Assembly (NCBI GenBank): GCA_023248545.1
Contig: JAHFEF010000007.1
Coordinates: 1 to 54,813 of the forward strand
Source: Myxococcales bacterium
GTDB taxonomy: Bacteria > Myxococcota > UBA727 > JABDBI01
Direction: 5' to 3'
DNA length: 54,813 bases
Both the position numbers and the translations under genes were made by a program. The notes beneath the pieces are model-generated. The model searched no databases. It was not told the DNA's origin and saw only the letters and a program-made list of their open reading frames with translations. Positions within the stretch are counted from its first letter, which is position 1. Every line of letters begins with the position of its first letter. Shown piece by piece: positions 42,134 through 51,542 of the stretch.

Positions 42134-44437
42134 ATGACGAATCAACGATTTAAAAAAGTGTGTGTTGTCGGCGCAGGTGTGATGGGTTCCGGGATCGCGG
42201 CTCAGTTGGCCAACGCAGGGATTTCGGTCTTGATGTTGGATGTCAAAGATTTCGCTCAAACAGGCCTCCAGAAGGCCCTCAAACTCAAACCGGCTTCTTT
42301 TTTTACGCCCAAGCATGCTGAGTGGATTGAAACGGGCTGCCTGGAAACTGACCTAGCCCGTGTCAAAGAGTGCGACTGGGTGATCGAAGCCATTATTGAA
42401 AATCTAGACGTCAAAAAAGACTTTTTTTCAAAACTTGAAGCGCTGGTAAACCCAGGAACCGTGATTTCATCCAACAGCTCCGGCCTGAGTTTGAAGGCCA
42501 TGACCGAAGGGCGATCGGCCAATTTTAAGGGCCATTTTTTACTCACACACTTTTTTAACCCCGTGCGCTATTTGCCCTTGCTAGAAATCGTTGCGTTGCC
42601 GGAAACCAAACCAGAAGTCTTAAAAAGAGTCGCTTGGTTTGGAGAGACTCTTTTAGGCAAAGGCATTGTTTATGGCAAAGACACGCCCAATTTCGTGGCC
42701 AATCGAATTGGCATGTTTGGCATGATGGAGACTCTGAGATTGGCCCAAGAGGGCGGTTACACGCCGACCGAGGTGGACGCCATTTTTGGGCCTTCGATGG
42801 GCAGACCCAAAAGCGCACTATTTAGAACCATGGACGTCGTAGGACTTGATACTTTCATACACGTCGCTGAAAACTACAAAGACGGCTTTGAGATTCCTGA
42901 ATTCTTGAGAAAAATGGTTGCCAATGGCTGGCTAGGCCAAAAAAGCGGCCAGGGATTTTTCAAGAAAGAAGGCAAAGAGATTTTGGCACTCGATTTGGCA
43001 GACATGACCTACAAGCCCAAAGCCAAAGTACGTTTTGATTCTCTGGGCGCGGTCAAAAATCTGAAAACCCTCGAAGAAAAAATCAAGCACTTGGTGTACG
43101 CCAATGATCGAGCTGGGCAATTAGCTTGGAAGCTGACGGCGTCCCTGTGCGTCTACTCAGCCAATAGGCTTTATGAAATTGCCGACGATATTGTCCAGAT
43201 GGACAATGCGCTCAAGTGGGGCTTTAATTTTGCCCAAGGGCCCTTTGAGACCTGGGATACCATTGGTGTTGGCGAATCCCTCGACAAAATGGCCAGCGAG
43301 GGCCTGAAAATCCCCGACTGGGTCAATCAAATGCTGCGTGCAGGCCGTAAGAGCTTTTATGCTGTCGAAAATGGCCAGAGAACTTATTGGGACCCCAAAG
43401 CGGGCCGCGCCAAACCCATTGAAACCAAGAACGTTAGCTTAACGCTTTTAAAGCAAAACCCCACCAAGCTCGTGAAAGACACGATGGCGACGAGTTTGGT
43501 TGACTTGGGTGATGGTGTCTTAGCCTGCGAATTTCATACCAAGATGAACGCCATTGACAACGAAGTTTTGAACGACATCAACGAGGCGATCGACCTCTGT
43601 GAAAGCGGTAAGTTTGACGCCCTGGTGTTGGCCAATGATGGTTCGAATTTTTCGGTGGGCGCCAATATTTTCTTGCTCTACATGGGCGCGATGCAGGGCG
43701 AGTGGGGCCAGATCGAGACCATGATTCGGCTCTTTCAAAACACCGGTGTACGCCTGCGTTACTCCAGTATCCCGACGGTCGCAGCGCCATTTAACATGAC
43801 TTTGGGCGGCGGTTGCGAATTATCTCTGTGGTGCAACGAGATCTGCGCACACGCAGAGCTCTACATGGGCTTGGTCGAGGCTGGTGTGGGTTTAATCCCC
43901 GGCGGCGGCGGAAATATTCGCATGTTGGCCCGAACTCTGCAAGGAGCCGTAGACAACCCAGGGTTCAACACAGACCCAATGATCCAAAGAGCCTTTGAAC
44001 AGGTCGCCATGGCAAAAGTGTCGATCAGTGCTCACGATGCCAAAAGCATGATGATGCTGAATTGCCGAGACTCGATTATTTTGAATCGGCAGCACTTATT
44101 GGAGTGCGCCAAACAACGCGCGCTGGGAATGGTTAAGAGCGAGTACCGGTCTTCTGCGCGGTGCACTTTTAGGTTGCCCGGCAAGAGTACTTTCTCGACG
44201 TTCGATATGGTCTTGAGGTCTCTTCGAGATGGCCATCAAATCAGTGACCATGATTTGAAGATTGCCCAAAAGATCGCCCATGTGATGACCGGCGGCGACT
44301 GTACGCCAAGAGTGCCGGTGCAAGAGCAGTATTTGTTAGACCTAGAGCGCGAAGCGTTCTTATCGCTGTGTGGCGAAGAGAAAACCATGGCGCGCATTGC
44401 CTATATGCTTGAAAACAACAAACCTTTGAGGAACTAA
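42134..44437 (+). CDS. 3-Hydroxyacyl-CoA dehydrogenase / enoyl-CoA hydratase (FadN-type)
   Basis: Bifunctional beta-oxidation enzyme of about 767 aa. The NAD-binding 3-hydroxyacyl-CoA dehydrogenase domain comes first (VCVVGAGVMGSGIAAQLA; 'HFFNPVRYLPLLEIV'; 'GRPKSALFRTMDVVGLDTF'). The enoyl-CoA hydratase domain is C-terminal (about 465-700), with 'GSNFSVGANI' and 'AAPFNMTLGGGCELSLWC' and 'GLIPGGGG'. This order is the reverse of E. coli FadB and matches Bacillus FadN. Frames upstream allow up to 14 more residues; the ATG at 42134 begins the family-like start. The thiolase gene follows three bases after the stop. Confidence 0.93.
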   Translation: MTNQRFKKVCVVGAGVMGSGIAAQLANAGISVLMLDVKDFAQTGLQKALKLKPASFFTPKHAEWIETGCLETDLARVKECDWVIEAIIENLDVKKDFFSKLEALVNPGTVISSNSSGLSLKAMTEGRSANFKGHFLLTHFFNPVRYLPLLEIVALPETKPEVLKRVAWFGETLLGKGIVYGKDTPNFVANRIGMFGMMETLRLAQEGGYTPTEVDAIFGPSMGRPKSALFRTMDVVGLDTFIHVAENYKDGFEIPEFLRKMVANGWLGQKSGQGFFKKEGKEILALDLADMTYKPKAKVRFDSLGAVKNLKTLEEKIKHLVYANDRAGQLAWKLTASLCVYSANRLYEIADDIVQMDNALKWGFNFAQGPFETWDTIGVGESLDKMASEGLKIPDWVNQMLRAGRKSFYAVENGQRTYWDPKAGRAKPIETKNVSLTLLKQNPTKLVKDTMATSLVDLGDGVLACEFHTKMNAIDNEVLNDINEAIDLCESGKFDALVLANDGSNFSVGANIFLLYMGAMQGEWGQIETMIRLFQNTGVRLRYSSIPTVAAPFNMTLGGGCELSLWCNEICAHAELYMGLVEAGVGLIPGGGGNIRMLARTLQGAVDNPGFNTDPMIQRAFEQVAMAKVSISAHDAKSMMMLNCRDSIILNRQHLLECAKQRALGMVKSEYRSSARCTFRLPGKSTFSTFDMVLRSLRDGHQISDHDLKIAQKIAHVMTGGDCTPRVPVQEQYLLDLEREAFLSLCGEEKTMARIAYMLENNKPLRN

Positions 44438-44440
44438 CCC

Positions 44441-45604
44441 ATGAAAGAAATTGCAATTGTATCGAGTGTTCGAACTGCTTTAGGCAAAGGTTTCAAAGGA
44501 ACCCTCAAAGACACGCGCCCGGATGTTTTAGGCGCAATTGTTGTGCGCGAAGCGGTTAAAAGAGCGGGCGTTGAACCGGTTAAAGTCGATGACGTCGTGA
44601 TGGGTTGTACCATGCCTGAGGCTGAGCAAGGCATGAATGTCGCTCGGACCATTGCGCTGTTGGCTGGCCTGCCAAACACCACATCGGCCGTGACTGTGAA
44701 TCGCTTTTGTTCGAGCGGCTTACACGCCATTGCTGATATCGCGAAATCGATTCAGGTAGGTCAAATCGAAATTGGTGTGGGTGGCGGCGTTGAATCGATG
44801 TCGATGGTGCCCATGGGCGGAAACAAACCCAGTGCCTGTCCCGACTTGATGGCGATGATGCCCGAAGCCTATGTTCCGATGGGTTTGACGGCTGAGATTG
44901 TCTCCAAAAGATTTGGCGTGACCCGAGCAGATCAAGACGCGTTTGCTTTGCAGAGTCACCAACGAGCCTTCAAAGCCATTCAAAATGGTTATTTCAAAGA
45001 TGAGATTATTGGTTTTGAGGCGTCTGTTTTTGACGATCAGGGGCGTAAAAAGACGGTTCATTTTGATACCGATGAAGGGCCACGCGCCGATACCAGTTTA
45101 GAGGTCTTGGCGAAGCTTAAACCGGCATTTGATACTCAGGGCACGGTGACCGCCGGGAATGCTTCGCAAATTACCGACGGCGCTGCCGCGGCAGTCTTGA
45201 TGGATCGAAAGCATGCCGAGTCTTTTAAATTGCCCATCATGGGATTTTTTAGGGCATTTGTGACGGCAGGGGTACCCCCGGAAATTATGGGCATCGGACC
45301 GGTGCCAGCGATCCAGAAACTCCTGCACCATACAGGTTTAAAGGTTTCAGATATTGGAGTGTTTGAAATCAACGAAGCATTTGCGGCGCAGGCGTTGTAT
45401 TGCGTGCGTGAGCTAAAGCTAAACCCAGAGATCGTCAACCCGTGTGGCGGGGCGATTGCCTTGGGCCACCCCTTGGGTTGCACGGGTGCGCGTCAAGTGG
45501 CGACGATATTACGTGAGTTAAAGCGCGCGAAGCAACGCTACGGTATTTGCGCGATGTGCATTGGTGGCGGCATGGGTGCGGCAGCATTGGTTGAAGTGAT
45601 CTGA
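44441..45604 (+). CDS. fadA: Acetyl-CoA acyltransferase (thiolase)
   Basis: Thiolase of 387 aa that releases acetyl-CoA in the last step of beta-oxidation. The first active-site Cys is in VNRFCSSGLHAI, 'GGVESMSMVPMGG' and 'NEAFAAQALYC' follow, the His is in GGAIALGHPLGCTGAR and the second Cys is in CAMCIGGGMGAA. It is the second gene of a fadN-fadA operon. The gene order and domain order match the fadNA arrangement of Bacillus. An acyl-CoA dehydrogenase (fadE) is not next to it. Confidence 0.95.
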   Translation: MKEIAIVSSVRTALGKGFKGTLKDTRPDVLGAIVVREAVKRAGVEPVKVDDVVMGCTMPEAEQGMNVARTIALLAGLPNTTSAVTVNRFCSSGLHAIADIAKSIQVGQIEIGVGGGVESMSMVPMGGNKPSACPDLMAMMPEAYVPMGLTAEIVSKRFGVTRADQDAFALQSHQRAFKAIQNGYFKDEIIGFEASVFDDQGRKKTVHFDTDEGPRADTSLEVLAKLKPAFDTQGTVTAGNASQITDGAAAAVLMDRKHAESFKLPIMGFFRAFVTAGVPPEIMGIGPVPAIQKLLHHTGLKVSDIGVFEINEAFAAQALYCVRELKLNPEIVNPCGGAIALGHPLGCTGARQVATILRELKRAKQRYGICAMCIGGGMGAAALVEVI

Positions 45605-46122
45605 TCACAATAGCGCTGAAAGTCCTTTGCAGTCTCTAGAATTGCATCATCTCCGCCCATCATTGGGGGGGTAAACTCGCGCAGAAGTTTGGCATTCCTC
45701 TGACACTTCAATTCAAAGCTAAGCCCTGGATCTTGACGACGAGATTCTCGGAGGAATATGAAACGGTTGGCCAGGGTCATTTGGTTTTGAAGGTGATTCA
45801 CGGCTTGCTTTTGCGGAGCGAGAGAGAGTTGACCGCAGCTATTCAGAAGACCTAGAACGATGGATAGATCGTTGAAATAGGATTCATCAAAATAGGAACC
45901 ATCTGTTTTGAGTTTGGCTCGAATAGGGTCTGTAACATGAACGTAAAGCGCATATATTTTTTTGAAGACGCTTCGGCCGAGTTTAAGCTCTCTTAGAATT
46001 GCCTGAGGAGATTGGTCGGGCTCGGATGGCAATATCGTTGACGGTGCTCGGGGTATAGAAATGCGCTCTAAATCAACGCGGCCTATGACCGGTTGGAGCA
46101 ATAAAAACGAAAATAGTAACAC
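45538..46122 (-). CDS. Exported protein of unknown function
   Basis: An unrecognised protein of 194 aa starting with GTG. The first 14 residues (LLFSFLLLQPVIG) look like a signal peptide. The rest is helical and charged with three cysteines (Cys96, Cys140, Cys171). It is convergent with the thiolase gene and overlaps it by 67 bases; that C-terminal part (AAAPMPPPMHIAQIP) is antisense to the thiolase and low in complexity. There is no visible ribosome-binding site. Moderately likely to be real, because the remaining 500 bases would otherwise be empty. Confidence 0.5.
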   Translation of the reverse strand: MLLFSFLLLQPVIGRVDLERISIPRAPSTILPSEPDQSPQAILRELKLGRSVFKKIYALYVHVTDPIRAKLKTDGSYFDESYFNDLSIVLGLLNSCGQLSLAPQKQAVNHLQNQMTLANRFIFLRESRRQDPGLSFELKCQRNAKLLREFTPPMMGGDDAILETAKDFQRYCDQITSTNAAAPMPPPMHIAQIP

Positions 46123-46143
46123 GGGTTTTTAGCTAGGCTATTT

Positions 46144-47274
46144 TTAGTTTCCTGGGAATACCCATTTCAGTTGTCTAATCTTGTGCTCTGTTTCTTCGAA
46201 TTCAGCCTCAGGATTGCTGCCCATGACGATTCCTGCTCCAGCAGAGAAGTATGTTTTGTTGCGGCCAATATAGAGGCTGCGAATCAAAATGTTAAAATCG
46301 GAGCCATATCGAGAAGAAACATACCCGAATGACCCTGTATAGGGGCCACGAGGGCCGGGCTCGTGTCGCTTGATAGAACGCATGACATTTTCTTTGGGGG
46401 CACCCGTAATTGTTCCACCAGGAAAGATAGCTTTGAAAACAGCGCTCAAATCTGCGCACGTGCGGCCTCGGACTTCAGAGACCAGGTGTAAAACATGCCG
46501 ATAGCGTTCGATCACAAATTGCTCGGGGATATGAACGGAACCTGTTTCGCAAATCTTGGATAAATCATTGCGCATCAAATCGACCAACATGGCGTGCTCG
46601 GCGCGTTCTTTGGTGTTGCTGAGTAAATCTTGTTCGGCGGTGGGGGAGTTTGGCCTTGTGCCGGCAATTGGGCGTGTCCAGATTTGTCCATCGTGAAGTT
46701 TAAATAAGCGCTCGGGGCTTCCTGATACGATCGACCAATCAGGATGTTGTAAGACGCCCATGAAGGGGCTCGGGTGCAGTTGTTTGAGTTGGTGGTAGAC
46801 AGAAAAAGGGTTAGGTTTTTGGCCTGTTAGTTCGAATTGCCGCGAGAGATTCACTTGGTAGACGTCGCCGGCACGAATTTCTCCTTGAATCGCCAAGATA
46901 GACTTCAAAAAGTCGAATCTTTCATAGAGCGAGCGGCATTCCAACTCCCTTTCCCTCTCCCTCTCCACAGGGTGGAGAGGGCCGGGGTGAGGTTCTTCGG
47001 CGGGTGAGGCGAAAAGAAAAAACGCTGCATCGGGGAAGTTGCCGTCCGGTTTGTGGGTCGTTAGACCCAAGTAACTTGCATACTCGTATCCTACAAAGCC
47101 AATCCAAGCGGGAAAAAAATTACTGCCCGGGCTTAATTCGAGTGCTTTTCCCAGAAGAGTTGCCGGGCCAATACAAACGCCGTCTCGAAATAAATCTCCC
47201 GACCTAACTTCGAGGTAGGACACCGGGTTTTTGGCATAGATAAGCTCATTTTCGAAGTCTAAGAGGGCTTGCAT
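46144..47274 (-). CDS. Chorismate-binding enzyme, TrpE/PabB family
   Basis: A 376-aa enzyme of the anthranilate/aminodeoxychorismate synthase component I family. It has 'GDVYQVNLSRQFEL', 'RPIAGTRPNSP', 'ERAEHAMLVDLMRNDLSKIC', 'FPGGTITGAPKENVM' and a near C-terminal 'RSLYIG'. Overall length and look are PabB-like, giving 4-amino-4-deoxychorismate for folate. However the PIAGT motif has Ala where PabB uses a catalytic Lys (PIKGT), which is the anthranilate synthase type. Residues about 93-112 (PHPGPLHPVERERERELE) are encoded by a REP-like repeat that entered in frame. It is divergent from ctaA, 31 bases away. Confidence 0.87.
   Translation of the reverse strand: MQALLDFENELIYAKNPVSYLEVRSGDLFRDGVCIGPATLLGKALELSPGSNFFPAWIGFVGYEYASYLGLTTHKPDGNFPDAAFFLFASPAEEPHPGPLHPVERERERELECRSLYERFDFLKSILAIQGEIRAGDVYQVNLSRQFELTGQKPNPFSVYHQLKQLHPSPFMGVLQHPDWSIVSGSPERLFKLHDGQIWTRPIAGTRPNSPTAEQDLLSNTKERAEHAMLVDLMRNDLSKICETGSVHIPEQFVIERYRHVLHLVSEVRGRTCADLSAVFKAIFPGGTITGAPKENVMRSIKRHEPGPRGPYTGSFGYVSSRYGSDFNILIRSLYIGRNKTYFSAGAGIVMGSNPEAEFEETEHKIRQLKWVFPGN
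46945..46997. repeat. REP-like element inside a coding frame
   Basis: CTCTCCCTCTCCACAGGGTGG and GAGAGGGCCGGGGTGAGG repeat the arm of the 5365-5462 element. It lies inside the TrpE/PabB-type gene and is translated without frame break. Confidence 0.8.
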
Positions 47275-47305
47275 TTGTTCAAACTCAAGTATTTAATGCG
47301 CACTG

Positions 47306-48148
47306 ATGTTTTATTTTTCCTGTGTGTTGGTATTTTTGACGTGGATTTTACTCTGGATCGGGGGCCTTGTAAACCCAATGGGGGCGTCTTTGGCATGCCC
47401 CGATTGGTACTTTGTGCCGACGTGTCATGGCGAGTTGTTACCGGCCATGACGGGTGGCGTATTGTTCGAACATGGGCACAGGCTTTGGGCCAGCATGGTG
47501 GGACTCATGACGGTTGTGTTGGCGATCTGGATCTGGGTTTCCAAAAAAACCGATCGGACCACGAAGAAACTCGCTCTATTGGCCGTTTTTGGTGTGGCGT
47601 TGCAGGGGACTTTAGGCGGCGTAACAGTGCTGTTGGGTCTGAGTGCTGTGTTGTCGACGTTGCACTTGGTTGTCGCAATGGGATTTTTTTGTTTGGTGAT
47701 TTATTTGGCGATGAGATCTGGCCAAAACCCATTAAGACCAGGTCATACTGGAGTCTTGATCGCTTTTTTTCTGACCTTTGTCCAAATTTTGCTCGGTGGC
47801 CTAATAAGACACGTGGGGGCGGGAATGGCCTGTGGGAATGATTGGTTATCCTGCGGTCCCAGTTTTTGGCCGTCGTGGCACTTGGGGCAGCTACACATGC
47901 TGCACCGGTTGGTTGGGTATGCTTTGACAGTGGTGATCGGATGGACATGTATCAGACAGCTTTCTGTGACCAAATGGGCTCTCGTGCCGATGTTGCTCGT
48001 GGTGCTCCAAGTGGCGCTGGGTTTGATGACCGTGGCCACACTGCGCCATGCGCACGTGGTCGCGATGCACACAGCCATTGGAGCACTGACACTGGCGTCG
48101 TTGTGGGTGCTGTATTGGGCCCGCCCTAAAAAAGAGCTAAGTGCCTAA
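47306..48148 (+). CDS. ctaA: Heme A synthase (CtaA/COX15)
   Basis: Inner-membrane enzyme of 280 aa with eight hydrophobic helices that oxidises heme O to heme A for cytochrome c oxidase. The four conserved heme-ligand histidines lie in FEHGHRLWAS, LSTLHLVVA, LHMLHRLVGYA and VAMHTAIGAL. The loop Cys pairs are in 'ACPDWYFVPTCHG' and 'ACGNDWLSCG'. Its presence implies an aa3-type oxidase and an aerobic respiratory chain, encoded elsewhere. It is followed after 73 bases by nrdA. Confidence 0.92.
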   Translation: MFYFSCVLVFLTWILLWIGGLVNPMGASLACPDWYFVPTCHGELLPAMTGGVLFEHGHRLWASMVGLMTVVLAIWIWVSKKTDRTTKKLALLAVFGVALQGTLGGVTVLLGLSAVLSTLHLVVAMGFFCLVIYLAMRSGQNPLRPGHTGVLIAFFLTFVQILLGGLIRHVGAGMACGNDWLSCGPSFWPSWHLGQLHMLHRLVGYALTVVIGWTCIRQLSVTKWALVPMLLVVLQVALGLMTVATLRHAHVVAMHTAIGALTLASLWVLYWARPKKELSA

Positions 48149-48171
48149 GAATTAGGCAAAATTTAAAAGGT

Positions 48172-48200
48172 TTGACAACGGATTTATTTTTGAAATAGTC
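48172..48200 (+). promoter_or_regulatory. Candidate promoter of nrdA-nrdB
   Basis: A perfect -35 TTGACA (48172-48177) lies 45 bases upstream of the nrdA start. The -10 (AATAGT or ATAGTC, at 16-17 bases) is poor. No clear NrdR box pair was seen. Confidence 0.35.
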
Positions 48201-48221
48201 TGGTTGGTCGGAGCGCATATT

Positions 48222-50531
48222 ATGTACGTTATAAAACGTGATGGTTCACGAGAAGAAGTTAAAATTGAAAAAATTCTTACGGCGGTTAATCGCGCGTGTC
48301 GAGGGATCGACAACGTCGAGTCGATTGAAATCGCCAAACGAACCATCAGCGGTTTACACGACGGAAGTACGACACAAGAGCTAGATCGGCTATCGATCGC
48401 AAATGCTGTGATGCTCATGGCGGAAGAGCCAAATTACTCAAAAGTTGCGGCACGCATGCTCTCAGAGAGCATTTTGAAAGAAGTCGGCCGCGATTCGGCA
48501 TTTCGAGATTATCTCAAAGTGGCTGTAGATTCTGGCATGGTGGCTGATCGCGTGCTTGGCCTCGTTCAAGAAAATATCAATGCCATCGAATATGCGATTC
48601 ACCATGAGCGTGATGATTTGTTCGAGTATTTTGGCCTCAAAACCCTAGTAGATCGCTACTTGCTGCGTCATCCAAAAACCCGGTTGGTCATTGAGCGGCC
48701 CCAATGGATGCTCATGCGGGTATCTCTCGGCCTGGCCAATACGGTGGAAGAGGCAATTTCTTTTTATGATTTGATCAGCCAGTTTTACTATTTGCCGGCG
48801 ACCCCAACACTGTTTAACTCAGGCACGCGGCACCCTCAGATGAGCAGCTGTTACTTGCTGACGGTTCGTGAAGACAGTTTAGATGGCATTTATAAGGCGA
48901 TTACAGACTGTGCGATGCTATCCAAATTTTCCGGGGGTCTTGGTTTAGATTGGACACCGGTTCGCTCTTCGGGCTCACTGATCAAGACAACCAATGGGAT
49001 GAGCAACGGCATTATTCCGTTTTTGAAAGTCTTCGATAGCTCGGTGCACGCCGTGAATCAGGGCGGACGCCGCAAAGGCGCCGCGGCGATCTACCTCGAA
49101 CCTTGGCATGGCGATATCGAAGCGTTTTTAGATTTGCGTAATAACACCGGTGCCGAAGAACGACGCACCCATAATCTCAACTTGGCTTTCTGGATTCCAG
49201 ATTTGTTTATGCGCCGTGTTGAGAAGGGCGAAGACTGGAGTTTGTTTTCACCCAACACAGCTCCTAAGTTGCTCACCACTTACGGTGAAGAATTCGACGC
49301 TTGTTATGAGCGCTATGAGCAAGAAGGCCTGGCGACCAAGAAAATGCCGGCGCGCGATTTATATGCTCGCATGACACAGACTTTGGCAGAGACAGGCAAC
49401 GGCTGGTTCTGCTTTAAAGACAAAGCCAATCTGCGCGGCGCCCAGACGGGTGCACCGGGTCAAATTATTCGAAGTTCTAACTTGTGCACTGAGATTCTCG
49501 AAGTGACATCAGCCACTGAGACCGCTGTTTGTAATTTGGGCAGCTTGAATTTGTCCCGTTTTGTTGATCCGAAGGGATTTAATTTTGGCAGACTCAAAGA
49601 AGCTGTTGATCTAGCCGTGACATTTTTGGATCGCGTGGTGGATATTAATTTTTATCCTACGGTAGAGGCCAAAGCTTCTAACCATAAGTGGCGTCCTGTG
49701 GGGCTTGGCATCATGGGTTTGCAAGACGCTTTTTTTAGATTGCGTTTGCCGTTTACGTCGCCTGAAGCCAAAGCTTTGTCCAATCGGATTTCTGAAGAAG
49801 TCTATTATCAGGCGCTTAAAAGCAGCATGAAGTTGGCCAAACAATTCGGCAGCTTTGAAGGCTTTGCGCAGTCACGATATGCCCAGGGGCAATTGCAGGT
49901 CCAACTGGCCAAAGCTTGTGGCCAAGAGCTGCCTGAGTTGCGCTACGATTGGGATGCCATGGCCAAAGAAGTGCAACAAACGGGTTTACGTAACAGTTTG
50001 TTGATTGCGATTGCACCGACGGCAACGATCGCCTCAATTGTCGGCAGCTTTGAAAGCATTGAGCCACAAATCTCGAACTTCTTTAAGCGCGAGACTTTGA
50101 GTGGCGAGTTCTTACAAGTGAATAGATACTTGATCGACGATTTGAAAAAGAGACAGCTTTGGGATGATCAGATGCGTTCCAAGATTATCTCGGCCGAAGG
50201 GTCTGTCCAAAATATCGCCGAAATCCCAGAAGATCTGAAAGCTTTGTACAAGACAGCCTGGGAAATTCCGCAGAAAGACTTGATCGACATGGCGGTCGCT
50301 CGGTCGACATTTATTTGTCAGGCTCAGTCATTGAACCTATTTATTGAGAACCCGAGTCTTGCTAAACTGTCGTCTATGTACATGTACGCTTGGAAGCAGG
50401 GAGTCAAAACCACTTACTATCTGCGCTCCCGAGCGAAGACCAGCATTCAAAAAACGACTGTTCAGGTAGATGACCAACAAGCACTGGCTTGTTCGCTCGA
50501 AAATCCTGAAACCTGCGAGGCTTGCCAATGA
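48222..50531 (+). CDS. nrdA: Ribonucleoside-diphosphate reductase, large subunit (class Ia)
   Basis: Catalytic subunit of about 769 aa making deoxyribonucleotides. An ATP-cone lies at the N-terminus (YVIKRDGSREEVKIEKI, about 1-90). The active-site cysteines are in MSSCYLLTV (redox pair), NLCTEI (radical Cys) and TAVCNLGSLNLS. The C-terminal shuttle pair is in CEACQ. The ATG at 48222 is preceded by GGAG; a TTG six codons upstream is less likely. The stop overlaps the nrdB start (ATGA). Confidence 0.96.
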   Translation: MYVIKRDGSREEVKIEKILTAVNRACRGIDNVESIEIAKRTISGLHDGSTTQELDRLSIANAVMLMAEEPNYSKVAARMLSESILKEVGRDSAFRDYLKVAVDSGMVADRVLGLVQENINAIEYAIHHERDDLFEYFGLKTLVDRYLLRHPKTRLVIERPQWMLMRVSLGLANTVEEAISFYDLISQFYYLPATPTLFNSGTRHPQMSSCYLLTVREDSLDGIYKAITDCAMLSKFSGGLGLDWTPVRSSGSLIKTTNGMSNGIIPFLKVFDSSVHAVNQGGRRKGAAAIYLEPWHGDIEAFLDLRNNTGAEERRTHNLNLAFWIPDLFMRRVEKGEDWSLFSPNTAPKLLTTYGEEFDACYERYEQEGLATKKMPARDLYARMTQTLAETGNGWFCFKDKANLRGAQTGAPGQIIRSSNLCTEILEVTSATETAVCNLGSLNLSRFVDPKGFNFGRLKEAVDLAVTFLDRVVDINFYPTVEAKASNHKWRPVGLGIMGLQDAFFRLRLPFTSPEAKALSNRISEEVYYQALKSSMKLAKQFGSFEGFAQSRYAQGQLQVQLAKACGQELPELRYDWDAMAKEVQQTGLRNSLLIAIAPTATIASIVGSFESIEPQISNFFKRETLSGEFLQVNRYLIDDLKKRQLWDDQMRSKIISAEGSVQNIAEIPEDLKALYKTAWEIPQKDLIDMAVARSTFICQAQSLNLFIENPSLAKLSSMYMYAWKQGVKTTYYLRSRAKTSIQKTTVQVDDQQALACSLENPETCEACQ

Positions 50532-51535
50532 TTTTGGATCACGACTTAGATTTGACACTTCGGCCCATGAAATACCCGCAATTTTTCGAGGCCTATAAAA
50601 ACTCAATTAGAAATATCTGGACGACGGATGAACTGGACTTTTCAGTCGATTTTCAGCATCTGCGCGACCGCTTGACGGCTCCTGAGGCTCATCTCATTAA
50701 GCGATTGGTGGCTTTTTTCGCGACGGCCGATAACTTGGTCGCACATAATTTGGTTTTAAATTTTTACAAACATGTGAACTCTCCAGAATATCGCATGTTT
50801 TTGGGTAAGCAGTTGTTTGACGAAATGCTGCATGTTGAAGCCTACTTGTTACTGGTCGACAATTATATTTCCGAAGCTTCTGAACGCAAAGCGGCTTTTG
50901 ATGCTTATCAGACCATAGAATCTATTAAAGTGAAAGCGGATTTTTGTTTTAAATACATGGATTCGATTGAAAATTTAGACCGGTTGGATACGCTGGATAA
51001 GAAGCGTCAATTTGTGGAAAATTTAATTTGCTTCGCGGCTTGTGTTGAAGGCTTATTTTTCTTTGGATCGTTTGCCTATGTCTATTTTTTGAGAGACAAA
51101 GGCCTTTTGCCAGGATTGGCGACGGCCACCAATTGGGTTTTTAGAGACGAGACCTTGCATATTGAAGTGGCCATGCAAGTGATTGGTGTGATTCGGCAAG
51201 AGTACCCGCAATTATTTGACGCTGCACTGGAGCAAAAAGTGGAGGCGATGATTGAAGAAGCGATCCAGGTCGAGATGGCTTTTTGCAAGGATACGTTGAG
51301 TTTTGGGGTGAGCGGTCTATCTGAAAATATGATGCACCAATACTTGAAATACGTTGCTGATCAGCGCTTTGTTCAAATGGGCATGAAGCGGCGGTACAAA
51401 GCGAGCAACCCATTTCCGTTTATGGTCTTGCAGGATTTGCAGCCGCTCACGAACTTCTTTGAAAAACGTGTGACCGAATATCAAAAAGGCTTTGATATGA
51501 AAAAAGAGTCCGTTGTGTTCAACGAGAGTTTTTAG
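50528..51535 (+). CDS. nrdB: Ribonucleoside-diphosphate reductase, small subunit (class Ia)
   Basis: Radical-generating di-iron subunit of 335 aa. The metal ligands are Asp in FATADNLVAHN, Glu and His in DEMLHVEAY, Glu in CVEGLFFF, and Glu/His in RDETLHIEVA. The radical Tyr is present (DEMLHVEAY), so it is the oxygen-dependent tyrosyl type. The region after the first Asp reads NLVAHN instead of the common GIVNEN. Start ATG overlaps the nrdA stop. The C-terminal end (VVFNESF) resembles the tail that docks into NrdA. Confidence 0.95.
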   Translation: MILDHDLDLTLRPMKYPQFFEAYKNSIRNIWTTDELDFSVDFQHLRDRLTAPEAHLIKRLVAFFATADNLVAHNLVLNFYKHVNSPEYRMFLGKQLFDEMLHVEAYLLLVDNYISEASERKAAFDAYQTIESIKVKADFCFKYMDSIENLDRLDTLDKKRQFVENLICFAACVEGLFFFGSFAYVYFLRDKGLLPGLATATNWVFRDETLHIEVAMQVIGVIRQEYPQLFDAALEQKVEAMIEEAIQVEMAFCKDTLSFGVSGLSENMMHQYLKYVADQRFVQMGMKRRYKASNPFPFMVLQDLQPLTNFFEKRVTEYQKGFDMKKESVVFNESF

Positions 51536-51542
51536 AACGTTT

